NCBI GenBank assembly: GCA_022497145.1
Contig: MU385885.1
Span: 62,001 to 126,000 of the forward strand
From: Rostrohypoxylon terebratum
Lineage: Eukaryota > Ascomycota > Sordariomycetes > Xylariales > Hypoxylaceae
DNA length: 64,000 nucleotides
Reading direction: 5' to 3'
Shown here: positions 12,001-23,583 of the stretch, piece by piece
Layout of the letters: each line of letters opens with the position of its first letter
Numbering within the stretch: position 1 is the first letter of the stretch
Made by a program: the position numbers and the translations under genes
The notes under the pieces: generated by a model
What the model saw: only the letters and a program-made list of their open reading frames with translations
What the model was told of the DNA's origin: nothing
Databases searched by the model: none

Positions 12001-14217
12001 TGGGGATACTTGATCGAGCGAGCAAGATTCAAATACGACTATAATCTATGCGATGAGTTTTCGCGAATGAAAAGCCAGTCATTTGGGCGTTTCGGAAAGG
12101 AGGCTGACCGATGGGGTTTCAACACAACTTCGACTATTCGAGTGACGGGGAGACACATGATTAATATCTGGCGCGCAATGCGATCGGAGCTCAACCTGCT
12201 TCAGTACACGATGGAAAATGTTGTATGGCATTTATTGCATCGACGAATCCCACATTATTCCTGGCGTACATTGACAGAATGGTATGTCGAGGGTAAACAT
12301 CGAGATCTGAGTAAGCTCCTTCGATACTACTTGACCCGGACGAAACTCGACATAGAGATACTCGAAGCAAATGAACTCATTCCACGGACTAGCGAACAAG
12401 CTCGGCTTTTAGGTGTCGACTTCTTCTCTGTATTTTCAAGAGGATCTCAATTCAAGGTCGAGTCAATCATGTTCAGAATTGCGAAGCCGGAGAACTTCAT
12501 CCTAGTCTCACCAGATAGGAAGCAGGTCGGAGCACAAAATGCACTTGAGTGCTTGCCCCTTGTCATGGAACCTCGGAGCGCATTTTACAACAGCCCACTG
12601 GTGGTACTTGATTTCCAGAGTCTTTACCCCAGCGTCATGATCGCCTATAATTACTGCTACTCAACATTCCTCGGTCGCATTACTAACTGGCGGGGCACGA
12701 ACAAGATGGGCTTCACGGATTATCAGCGTCAACAAGGACTTTTAGAGCTTCTTAAAGACTATATCAACATATCGCCTAATGGTATGATGTACTGCAAACC
12801 AGAGATCCGAAAGTCTTTACTAGCCAAGATGTTGACGGAAATCTTGGAAACGCGAGTGATGGTGAAGAGTGGAATGAAGCAAGATAAGGACGATAAAACT
12901 CTGCAGCAGCTTCTCAATAACAGACAACTTGCCTTGAAGCTTTTGGCAAACGTCACGTATGGATACACCTCAGCGTCATTCTCAGGACGTATGCCCTGTT
13001 CCGAAATCGCGGACAGCATCGTGCAAACCGGGCGCGAGACCCTCGAGAGAGCAATAGCTCTCATCCATTCAGTGGATAAATGGAAAGCGGAAGTCGTCTA
13101 CGGCGATACCGACAGCTTGTTCATCTACTTACCAGGCAGGACGAAAGACCAAGCGTTCGATATCGGCAATGAGATTTCCAAAGCCCTCACGGATATGAAT
13201 CCTCGACCAATCAAGCTCAAGTTCGAGAAAGTCTACCACCCGTGTGTGCTACTTGCGAAGAAGCGCTACGTCGGTTACAAGTACGAGAGCAAGGACCAAG
13301 TAAAGCCTGAATTCGATGCCAAAGGTATCGAGACAGTCAGGAGAGACGGGACACCCGCCGAACAGATGATAGAAGAAAAAGCGCTCAAGCTACTCTTTGA
13401 AACCGCCGATCTCAGCCAAGTCAAATCGTACTTCCAAAAGCAATGCGAGAAGATCATGCGCGGGGCCGTGTCCATGCAAGATTTCTGCTTCGCGAGAGAA
13501 GTCAGGCTAGGGACGTACAGCGACCGCGGTCCGCCGCCGCCGGGCGCCTTGATCAGCACGAAGAAGATGCTCGAAGACGCGCGAGCGGAACCGCAGTACG
13601 GCGAACGCGTCCCGTACGTGGTCGTGTCGGGAGCCCCCGGGGCAAAGCTCATCGACAGGTGCGTGGCGCCGGAGGAGCTGCTGAGCAACTCGCACCTGCA
13701 GCTCGACGCCGAGTACTACATCTCGAAAAACCTGATCCCCCCGCTAGAGCGCATCTTCAACCTGATGGGCGCCAACGTGCGGCAGTGGTACGACGAGATG
13801 CCCAAGGTACAGCGGATCCGACGTGTCGATCTGACGGGAAAGAACCCCGGAGCTAGGAAGACGCTCGAATCGTATATGAAAGCCGCCGCATGCGTCTGCT
13901 GCGGCTCGCGCACGAATAGGCGGAGTGAGGGGTCGTCGGTGTGTGGGAGGTGTCGTCGCAACGCTCCCGCTTCGCTGGTAAAATTGCAGATGCAGCTTAA
14001 TAGCGAGGAAAGGAAGCTGGCGGACGTGAATAAGATCTGCCAAAGCTGCGCGGGATTGGCACCGTTGGATGAGGTCGAGTGCGATAGTAAGGATTGTCCG
14101 GTGTTTTATACGAGGATGAAGCAGGAGGCTAGGTATCGCTCGGAGAGGAGCGTGATTGAGCCGGCTATAAACCAGATTTTGGAGGGCGATGCTGGGAGGG
14201 AGGGGTTACGATGGTAG
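9032..14217 (+). CDS. REV3: DNA polymerase zeta catalytic subunit Rev3
   Basis: Family B polymerase that performs error-prone translesion synthesis with Rev7. Two exons (9032-9266 and 9317-14217, 50-nt intron) encode 1711 residues, a normal fungal Rev3 length. The N-terminus MDVFRVRLNCIDHYQ and the following YLYIEYDG match the family. After a long variable middle come the exonuclease-like region (DPDILTGYEVHGSSWGYL), motif A DFQSLYPS starting at D1177, motif B with NVTYGYTSASFSGRMPC, and motif C YGDTDS at 1340-1345. Two C-terminal cysteine clusters follow: CVCC with CGRC, then CQSC with CDSKDC. In this family the second binds an iron-sulfur cluster and accessory subunits. The catalytic aspartates are present, so it looks active. 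Confidence 0.97.
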
Positions 14218-14768
14218 ACATGATGATGATGGCTTGGTGGTTTGCGTTATGGAAATGTCACTCTGTTAGGGGAGAGCATAGCATGGCGTTGCATTGTAAA
14301 GGCGTTTAGAATGAGGCCATGATGGACACATACAGGAGAATTGAGGCTTGGGTGAATTTCTCTTATCTGAAAGGTATGGTAATGGTAATGAGAAGAGACG
14401 TGAACTATGAATCTGCGGTCATATTAAGTGTTATTATATTGATGGGGAGCCCATCGAGTCGGGCAGAACGCGTTGGCAATAGAAAAATGCCTCCAAGACC
14501 AACCTGCGGACATCGCAAGGGCGTCAGCTGATGCAGCAGCCTTTCCGAGATGACAGCTCAATGGATCATAGTAACCCCCCCGGTTGTTCTTTGGAAGGAT
14601 TCCGACAACCACGACTTCGAAAATGCAGTTTTGGTCTCAACACGATAATGTGCTGGCTCACACCCGTGCCAGCACGTATACGTCCAGCGGGTGTATCTAA
14701 GTCCTAGGTATGTAATACAAATCCACGGATGGATGAAATTCTTGATGTTCGCTATATTGGACGTAACT

Positions 14769-15091
14769 AGGTACATCGGAGCGGCTAAACGGACGGACAT
14801 CAGTTAAGAACGGACGACTAGGTGAGCCGCCAGTCACCGTACAGGCTAAGAGTAAGTATTCTTAACAGGCAATTGCCTCCTTATACAACTCCAGCAACAA
14901 CTACGTCATATAAGATAGGTAATAATATTAGGTAACGATAGAAAAGGAGGAGACCTCCTTAAAGAGCAACACGTCTAAAAGGTACTTAGATTTATTAGAA
15001 AGTTGTACCTAAAACTAGGTATCCACAGGACTAGCCTCGATTTCGTATGGCATGAGTGGATGTCCGTCCGTTCAGCCGCACCGAGGTACAT
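14769..15091. mobile_element. MITE-like element with 24-bp TIRs and 8-bp TSD
   Basis: Terminal inverted repeats at 14777-14800 and 15060-15083 agree at 22 of 24 positions, with a shared core of GGCT then one variable base then AACGGACGGACAT. Both sides are flanked by the same 8 bp, AGGTACAT (14769-14776 and 15084-15091). The element is 307 bp and has no coding capacity, which fits a non-autonomous DNA transposon. An 8-bp duplication is typical of hAT elements, though the TIR ends do not match a known consensus that I can recall. The TSD word is common in this DNA, which weakens that part. Confidence 0.65.
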
Positions 15092-15683
15092 ACTATCAGT
15101 ATCTACCTAGTAGGACCTTGGTGTCTAAGTTAGGCAAATCATTATTATTAGAACGAAGTACTATTCAATGTATCTTTGTAGATAATGGGTCCTAATTTTG
15201 CTAGTTTCCACATGACCTGACCTAGGAGATACGTACTCTGCCGGGTACGAGTACTTAGGTAAGCCTTGGAAGGTGCTTGCTAATGTATTGTACAATACTA
15301 CATACCTTTTATGCTGCTTGCATAACTCAACTTATCAGGGCGAGCTCAGGCTAAAAGCAGCATGGCTAGATTCGACACCTAATTAGGTCCCAGCTCTGGA
15401 GGTTAACTATTTCAGCCACAGCTAATTACTACAGGGAACCTATAGCGCTAACCCGCCCCGCGAACGAAAGCGCTACAAAAACCCCACGTGGCTCTTTCCG
15501 CTATGACGAGCTCTCCAGGCTCTAAATACGACTTTCTTAACCGCCTAGTTCCGCTATTAGCCTTCCCTAACTCCCCTAAAATTCCCCTAACACACCTTCC
15601 CACGGCATGCATCTAAGACGCTAATACGCTGGAGCTTACTAGGTAAGCTTGGAAGCTTCACAACGGGTCTACAGTTGCAGCCC

Positions 15684-15713
15684 GGTGCAGGTGCAGGTGC
15701 AGGTGCAGGTGCA
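15684..15713. repeat. GGTGCA hexamer microsatellite
   Basis: Five perfect head-to-tail copies of GGTGCA upstream of the SMP-domain gene. Confidence 0.9.
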
Positions 15714-16018
15714 TCTTTATCTTATCACCATTCATATTCATACCTATATTCATATGACATACCCTTGACCCACCCATCGTCCATTGTTCATTCTGCATAA
15801 TAATACCTAGGTCCTATACACTCTTTACATCCCTAAGAATAATTCATACGTCTCCGATTCCACTTCTTGTTCTTATTGTTTCGGTGTCCTCTTTTAATTT
15901 TCTCAGCGGGAGGGAAGTACTACAATCCATTTCCCATGGTCTTCGAAATTCGGCGGCCGCAAAGGTTAGCAGTTCCGCATCCTGCTGGCCCTTGTAAGCA
16001 GCCGAAGCTTCAGCAGCT

Positions 16019-19000
16019 ATGGGTATGACTTGGACTGGTTTCTTATTGACCTACCTCTTTGGTGGTGTCACTTTCATTCCTCTAGTCATAGCTGTAGTAC
16101 TACTACATGCGCATTACACGTTCCCCGTCCGAGACGGTAATTCTCTTGGAGACGACGCCAATGACGCTGACAATATCGTCCAACCCGGCGACGACACAAC
16201 CGCCCTCCGAGAAGCTCAGAAGGAAGAGTCCAGACAACGTTTACTCGCCGAATCCGATACAGCCGCGGGCTACTTCGCAGTATGTCGTGAATACACCCCC
16301 ATGGGCATCAATGCCAAACCGATCGAACGTTCTACCCCCGTGGGATCGACGACCGTTGCCGCGCCAAGTCAAAGCGTGTACCAGTCAATGTACAGAAGCA
16401 TATTCGATAGGAAGCAGACTCCCGACCCTCTCAATGATAATAAAAGCGTCAGTCAGCGGCCCAAGAAGGCGGGCAACGTGTTCTATGTTGTACTCAGGTA
16501 TGTCGCTAGCAGCGTGACACAGGTTTTAGAGGACACGGTAGCTAATATTCTATCTATGGCAGACACGGCCACCTGATGCTATTCGACGACGACGAGCAGC
16601 TCGAGGTTCGACACGTTATATCTCTCGCCCATCATGACGTCAGCATATACTCTGGAGGAGATCCTACACCCGAAGGCGAACTATTCATCAAACGGAACGC
16701 ATTATGCTTGAGCAGGAAGACAGAGGGGAAAGATATCACACCAGACTCACAGGTGTCAAAACCGTTCTTTCTGTTTTCCGAAAACTGCTCTGCTAAGGAG
16801 GATTTCTACTTCTCGCTACTGAGAAACCAAGAGCAATCATTCGCTGGCCAGAATATGGCACCGAAGCCTCAGAAATTTGATGTCAAGAATATAATATCGT
16901 TGGTCCAAAAACTGCACTCTAGCGAGGATCACCTACAAACGCGGTGGCTGAATGCTTTTATCGGAAGAATATTTCTCGGTATCTACAAGACCAAGGATAT
17001 CGAGAACCTCATAAGAGAGAAGATTACAAAGAAGATATCCCGCGTCAATCGACCGTCGTTTCTTTCGAGTGTGAAAATACAGGGCATCGATACCGGTGAC
17101 TCGGCACCGTATTTTATGAATCCTAAGTTGAAAGATTTCAGTGTCGAAGGTGAATGTGGAATGGAGGCCGATGTTAAGTATACCGGCAACTTCCGATTGG
17201 AGGTCGCTGCTACGGTTCGCATCGATTTAGGTACTCGGTTCAAAGCGAGGGAGGTCAGCATCATACTTGCTGTTGTATTGAGGAAGCTTGAAGGTCACCT
17301 TTTCTTCAAGATAAAACCGCCCCCCAGCAATCGCATGTGGTTCTCTTTTCAATCCATGCCTAAGATCGAGATGAACATCGAACCTATTGTGAGCTCGAGA
17401 CAGATTACGTACACGGTTATCCTTCGACAAATCGAGAATAGGATCAAGGAAGTGATTGCCGAAACGTTAGTAGCACCTTTCTGGGATGATATTCCTTTCT
17501 TCAACACCGAGCATAAACAGTGGCGTGGCGGAATATTCGAAGGCGACGACGCGGTCGAGCGGTCACCTGATCACGAAGCCATTGCTGCACAACTTGGTAA
17601 TGTGGATGAGGTTAGCCAGATTGAGGAGACAGGCACATCCACACCTCCTGAGTTACCAGGGATCGAGAAGAGCCATAGTGTGCCTATTCTCGAGGCGAAC
17701 CAGGCAGCTCAACCGCAGGGGTTTTGGAGTAGGAGACTTAGCTCGAAGAAGAGTGTACCGAGTGAGAATAGCTTAGCTGTGTCTAGTGCTGCATCCGCAA
17801 CCGCGTCAACAACCGCTCTCGATATAAAAAGCCCAAGAACCTCCACATCTGAGGTGTTGCGCCCCGCTCGGTCAAGTTCCATTTCGATATCAAGCCCGAC
17901 TGTTGGTACGGATCCTGTACACGCCGATACTTTTAGGCCTTCATCGAGCCCTCCGGATCGCGATGACGCGCTCAGTACGATGGCGAGCATCTCCGCTAGA
18001 TCTAAAAACAACTCACCAGCGCACACACCGGTCGGGTCGCCCGGAAAAACGCCATCTGTTGTTCAGCCGGCCAATGGCTCTGCTAATTCGTCGTCCGAAA
18101 CTATCCCTGAAGGTCGTGAGGAAGAACATACCCCTAAGATGCCAAGTAGACGGCACACTTCCTCTTCTATAGGGAGTATAGACAGCGACGCCATGCCACC
18201 GAGTTCTCCTGCACTCTCCAGCCGAAATTCGGTCAAGAGTAGCACTAGTTCCATAGGACGAGGATTTTTCTCACGGAAGGAGGTTCCTTCGCCGGCCGGC
18301 TCTACTAACGGGACCACATCCGAGGGCAAACGAAATACCCTGGCTGCCGTATCGAATGCGGCCGCGACAGCAAAACGTTGGGGATTGAATGCGATACAAC
18401 GGCAAACGGACAGGAACGGCGTTAACGGGAGGAGACAATCGGATCCTCCAGTCGATTTAAATCAGCCTATGGGCCGCGGTCAGCCTCTGCCGCCTCCTGG
18501 AACACCGCTTCCCGGGCCCGGTCAGAAGGCTGCGCCAATGAGCATGCCGAAACGGAAGCCTATTGCTCCCCCACCTTCAATTGCACGCCAGAGTACGGAG
18601 AGCTTAAGTGAGACCAAGGTCGAACGACGACCCGTGCCGCCGCCCCCGCTACCGTCAAGGCGAAGACGAATATCTCAGATCCACGTTACCGGCCCAGACG
18701 GCAGCAATGAGGATAATGTCCTAATTGTCGAAGCGCCAGATGCGGACTCTGAACCGAACAGCCCCTCTATACGGATCATAGAAGGAGAGGACGAAGATGG
18801 AAACGGCGATGAGCATGAAGCTGAAGATTCCCCCGCGTATATGAGACCTTGGGTTGAAGATGCGGAGGAATTGAATGGCGCTACAGAAAGGGGTGCCAAT
18901 ACGAATGGCAGTAGTGAGGACTTAATTGAAATGGAGGCGGACGTGAATACGGATGGACAATTAACCCCGGCGATGAGCGAGACGCCGCCGGATTTGCCGC

Positions 19001-19158
19001 CTAGGAGAGCGTCAGAGGTCGCGACGGCGACGAAAGACGCTGAGGGTGAACATCCTAACCACAAACTAGTGAAGCAGCAAGAGGAAGACGAAGAGGAAGA
19101 CGGATTCACGAATTGGGTGGATAATCCTGGCCCAGAGACCATCGAGCCCGCGAAGTAA
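16019..19158 (+). CDS. SMP/PH-domain lipid-transfer protein, Nvj2/TEX2-like
   Basis: Probable ER membrane-contact-site protein that moves lipids between the ER and another membrane, as described for yeast Nvj2 and TEX2. Exons 16019-16497 and 16563-19158 encode 1024 residues. A membrane segment lies at about residues 7-29. A PH-like region follows from about 150 to 255; the intron joint gives LRHGHLMLFDDDEQLEVRHV. The SMP domain runs from about 279 to 475 (RWLNAFIGRIFLGIYKT, then GEC..DVKYTGNFRLEVAATVRIDLG and the FWDDIPFF end). The last 550 residues are disordered, Ser/Pro-rich and acidic, with PPPPLPSRRRR resembling an SH3-binding site. It is tandem after REV3 and convergent to COX13. It looks intact. 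Confidence 0.9.
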
Positions 19159-20090
19159 GATACGAGATACCCACACAATACTCGGTGAAGCAACTGAAGT
19201 AGCTAGTCGAGCACATCACATTGCATAGGTACACACGAAGCATACTAAAATTTGAAGCCGAGCATGCAGAAGGATGGACGGAGTTAATGGTGCACATTAC
19301 ATACATTCATGCCGCATTGCCCAATTAAGCATGTAGTCTCACTGGGGTTTATCAACACGCTCAACCTACCATCCCACCACCTTGTTTTTATCACTCTAGT
19401 TCTTTCCCTAGCCCAGAGACGAAAATCATACCACATCAACGTCTCTTCCTGGTCTCGGCGAGGGGTTTAGGGGTTTGGGTATTTCGGTTACACACTTACA
19501 TTTGCAATCAATTAGTCAATCACCGGTTAAGGGGATCCGGGGCGGTGTTTGGGTGGGTTTTTTTGTTATCCTTTTTTTGTATCCCAGTCGACTTCGAGGG
19601 ATGGACGGTTGTTTAGACAGGGAATACAATACGTACGGTTGATTGGGATCGGGACTTAGTTTGGTGACGTCGTGTAGTGTTGTAGTGTAGTGTAGTGTAG
19701 TGTAGTGCGGTGTGCTGAGTACCTAGGCACCTGCCTCGCTTTGGCTTTTTTCACTTCGGTTGTACATATTGGGCAGATTTGCATCGACAATGGATGGTTT
19801 TCGCAACTCAGGTTGACCAAGCTGATATAAAGTGACACGTTACCTAACGCAAATTGTCGATAATAGCAGAAGATAGATAAGTCGCAAATATGGATATTAT
19901 CATTGATATGATATCATTTGATGCACAAAGGGAACTGCGTATCTACAACATCCGAGACTCGCAATCTCGTCTTGTCAGGGGCGACCAGATTTATTCTATA
20001 GGGCCAATTTTTCCTATCCGCCCCTATGCTAATACCACGACCACCGATCCTCCCCAAAACCATAACCCATGCTGTCGGAATATCGGGGGC
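19159..20090. other. Intergenic between convergent SMP gene and COX13
   Basis: Holds the two 3' flanks and a GTGTA pentamer repeat at 19672-19707. I saw no gene. Confidence 0.6.
19672..19707. repeat. GTGTA pentamer microsatellite
   Basis: About seven nearly perfect copies of a TGTAG/GTGTA unit, one of them interrupted. Confidence 0.85.
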
Positions 20091-20820
20091 TTATTTGTCC
20101 TTGTTGTGGTAGTTCACGCTCGGGTTCCAGCTGTTCGTCTGCTGTTAGCGATCGCTCGGAGGGGGTGGGTTGGGAAGAGGGGAGGGGAGGGGGGAATCCG
20201 TACAATAGGGTCTTGTCACCGTCGCCCCAGGGGAAGTTCCTGGTGCGGATGTTCTGGTAGGGGTACTCGACGCGCTCCTCTAGAGGGGGCATGTGGGACC
20301 AGTGCTCCCAGTGCTCGTTCCATAGCTTGTAGGCGTTGGCGCCGGCGAGAATTAGAGCCGGGATGCAGGCGCTGGTGGTTTGAGGTATTTTGTTAGCTTT
20401 TCGGGTCTTGTCTTCGGCGGTGGAACACTTTGCGATCCGTGCTATCTAGCTCCATTTTTGCGGTATTGTGTAGTGTGTTGTCGTGATGTATCTCTCCTCC
20501 ATACACGTAGATTCCTCGAGTAGATTCTATGGATATCGGGGAAAGGGAATGGTCGGTTCTTACTAGATGGAAATCTTGCGCCAGAGCTCTGCGAACAGTC
20601 AGCAATCCAACCCCTCTCTTCCGCGTGGCAGAAGTCTAGTTCACTCACCAGTCGTAGCCGAAGCGTGCTCCTTGACGGCCTGCCTCTCCTTGACGAAGGC
20701 GTTCTCGGTGGTCTTGGCCTCGGTCGAGGCGAGGCGACGCTGCAGAGTCGATCGGAGGACGGGGGAGCGCAGCTGGGCCGACAAGCGCGGCGTCGCGCGG
20801 AGGATCTGTCTCTGGAACAT
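20091..20820 (-). CDS. COX13: Cytochrome c oxidase subunit VIa (COX13), four exons
   Basis: Nuclear-encoded accessory subunit of respiratory complex IV in the mitochondrial inner membrane. Minus-strand exons 20649-20820, 20564-20588, 20204-20371 and 20091-20130 encode 134 residues. The Arg-rich N-terminus ending near RRLAST looks like a mitochondrial presequence. The conserved parts follow: AFVKERQAVKEHA, LWRKISIY, then the membrane segment and GANAYKLWNEHWEHWSHMPP, and PYQNIRTRNFPWGDGDKTLF. The last intron splits the final Phe codon, and exon 4 restores the expected WN..VNYH ending. All introns are GT-AG with matching phases. It is head-to-head with APN2, the arrangement seen beside many ascomycete MAT loci. 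Confidence 0.93.
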
Positions 20821-21530
20821 CGCTGTTCTTATTTAGATGTGTCAACTTCCGGCTTCGGTCGTTGCGGTTGTTCGTTTAGAGGGGAGATTTTTCCGTCGTG
20901 GAGGTTTAGGTATTGTTCCGTTTGAAAGGTTCGGGTTTGGTGGTGGTCTGATTTCATTCGGTTTGGATTGTCGAATGAGGTCAGGTCTAATTTGATTGGC
21001 TGAGCTGGCTTTTGGCTCGACTTAGCAGAGTTAAAGCTGACTCAGGGCCTCGGTAAATCTGCGGGGATATGGCGGACTTTTGATTACATAATGAGAAAAC
21101 ATGGATGCTGGCATGGGGGTACGGAATCATGACGTTAGTCACGGGATCTCGGGTCACTTTGGCGCTGTGACAGGGATGGACGTCGCGACTTCCTCCCTGT
21201 TTGTGGGTACGATTGCTTTCTTACATTCATGAATACTAGAAATGGAAGTCACGGAAATCATATGAACGTAGCACTTGCTTCATTAGATAAAAAGGTTTCC
21301 AGTCATTCCTATAGAGACATCGTTGATGGAGCACAACTCCGTCGCTTCCACTTCCTTCTTCTCCAACGAACCTCCGCGTCCGAAACCCGAATTGATGGAA
21401 GTGCATCATATACCATTCAAGTGCATCTCCGACGATGAAAAATCGGTTGAATTGAACGCACGGATTAACGACTAGCACAATTTCTAATGCGTTAAAGCTC
21501 CTTTACATTGTGCAGACACTGTCTTGCGAT
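20821..21530. promoter_or_regulatory. Divergent promoter region of COX13 and APN2
   Basis: The 710 bp between the two start codons must carry both promoters. No specific site could be assigned. Confidence 0.6.
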
Positions 21531-23583
21531 ATGGGGGTCCGTATCACCTCGTGGAATGGTGAGTTTTGTCTTCCCTTCTCCTTTCTATCCACATGTCTCA
21601 ATTTACTAACACTATATCCAGTGAATGGCATTCGGTATATTCTTACCCAAAGAAGAGAAAATCTGAAGTCTAACTTTTGTAATAGAAACCCATTCGGATA
21701 TCAGCCATGGAGGGAGAAGAGGACCTTTGAGGCTATGTTTGACATCCTTGAGGCAGACATAGTTGTCATGCAGGAAACCAAAATCCAGCGCAAAGACTTG
21801 CAGGATGACATGGTTCTAGTGCCCGGTTGGGATGTCTATTTTAGCCTTCCCAAGCATAAGAAAGGTATGGCAATTATGTCCGGAAATTTTGGCGCTTGGT
21901 TTTATTGATAAGCATAGGATACGCTGGTGTCGCAATCTATACGCGAAATGCGACGTGTATGCCAATTAGAGCGGAAGAAGGGATAATTGGAGTACTATGT
22001 CCGCCAAATTCTTCAACTAAATTTCGAGAGCTGCCTCCTGATCAACAAATAGGAGGTTACCCAAGGCCAGGTCAGCTAGCGGGTCTAGTCGACGAGGTAG
22101 CACTTGACTCTGAAGGGAGATGTGTCATACTTGAGTTTCCGGCTTTTGTTCTCATCGGAACCTATAGCCCAGCGAATAGCGATGGAACTCGTGATGATTT
22201 TAGATTAGGGTTTCTCGACGCACTAGACGTCCGTATACGCAACCTAATAGCTATGGGGAAGAGAGTTGTTTTAACAGGCGATCTCAACGTTATACGCTCA
22301 TCGCTTGACACCTCCAATCTTTTCGAGCGGCTTAGGAAAGAAGGAATGACGGTCGAGGATTTCTTTTCCACTCCGTCACGGCGTCTATTCAACCAGCTTG
22401 TATTCGAAGGACACGTGCGAGGCCCAAGGGATGAAAATAGGGAACAGCCGGCATTGTGGGACCTTGGTCGACTTTTCCACCCTACTCGAGAGGGGATGTT
22501 CACCTGCTGGGATACCAAGAAGAATACACGGCCTGCCAATGTTGGTAGCCGAATCGACTACGTTCTCTGTAGTGACGATATGAAGGCTTGGTTTGAAGAC
22601 TCCAACATTCAGGAAGGATTGATGGGCTCTGACCACTGCCCTGTCTACGCGACAATGAAGGAGATCGTGAGTATCGACGGGGAAGAAGTACATATCAGAG
22701 ATATCATGAATCCTCCCAGAGTTTTTAAGGATGGGATCCGGCTTAGGGATTGGACGACTAAAGACCTTTTACCATTGTCGGCGAAGCTCATTCCAGAATT
22801 TGATCGCCGACGAAGCATCAAGGATATGTTTTTCAAGAAGCCAGCCACTCCGAAGACGACGCTTGCGCCGATTAGCGAGCCATCGGAAGCCCCTAGCCAA
22901 GACTTAGCTAAATTACAGTCCTCCACAAACGAGGAATCAACTAGCACACCATTGTCACAACCCGAATCGGTAACCTCAGCAACTTCGCCAGCTAAGCCAA
23001 GAGCAGGTGGTCTCAAGCGCACACCTTCGGGTGTCACATCGGCCAGCAGGCCACAGAAGAAAACGAAGGCAATATTGGCTAAAGAACCCTCCTCAAAGGG
23101 GCAGAGTAGCCTAATGGGGTTCTTCAAGCCCAAAACTACGGATAGCCCCGGTGTGACTTCCGACATGAAAGAAGACCCGAAGTCAATAGGGGAAGTCGAC
23201 GGGACTACAGATATCGAGACGCCGATAGAATCCAGTGCTTCAGATGAAGTCAAAGGCGCTTCTGAGCCAGGTAGTCCAGGAAAGGTATTCGACCCTATCG
23301 AATCTAAGGAGTCTTGGTCCAAGCTGCTGGGCAAGCGAGTCATGCCTAAGTGTGAGCATGGGGAGGATTGCATCAGCTTGGTGACCAAGAAAGCAGGTGT
23401 CAATCGAGGTACGTTCCCACGTTTTAATCATACGCCTCATTGTATTGACTTCAACCTTTAGGCAGGTCTTTCTTCATCTGTCCCCGGCCGATCGGTCCAT
23501 CGGGAGAGAAGGAAAAGGGGACACAGTGGCGTTGTGGGACTTTTATATGGAGCAGCGACTGGAATGGCTCACAAGCAGGATGA
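21531..23583 (+). CDS. APN2: AP endonuclease 2 (APN2), five exons
   Basis: Class II apurinic/apyrimidinic endonuclease (ExoIII/APE2 type) of base-excision repair. Exons 21531-21558, 21622-21634, 21686-21864, 21918-23408 and 23462-23583 encode 610 residues. The second exon is only 13 nt, but it restores SWNVNGIRNPFGY, the expected first catalytic motif. Further motifs are VVMQETKIQ (metal-binding Glu), GTYSPANSDG, GDLNV, SRIDYVLCS and GSDHCPVY (catalytic Asp-His). The C-terminal part has a PCNA-binding PIP box, QSSLMGFF. A GRF-type zinc finger follows, starting CEHGEDC and ending in CPRPIGP and WRCGTF after the last splice. The protein looks complete and active. It is divergent from COX13, and no MAT gene follows it. 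Confidence 0.94.

Larger units (their letters stand above)
14218..16018. other. Intergenic, 1.8 kb, with MITE-like element and a hexamer repeat
   Basis: No gene seen. It holds the inverted-repeat element at 14777-15083, a GGTGCA repeat at 15684-15713, several CCTAGG/TAGGTAC-type palindromes, and a pyrimidine-rich promoter before the SMP gene (about 15860-15905). Confidence 0.65.

Noticed and set aside
13443..13856. 137-codon frame inside REV3
   Set aside because: It is a shadow frame in the GC-rich polymerase coding region; the real frame carries the conserved motifs.
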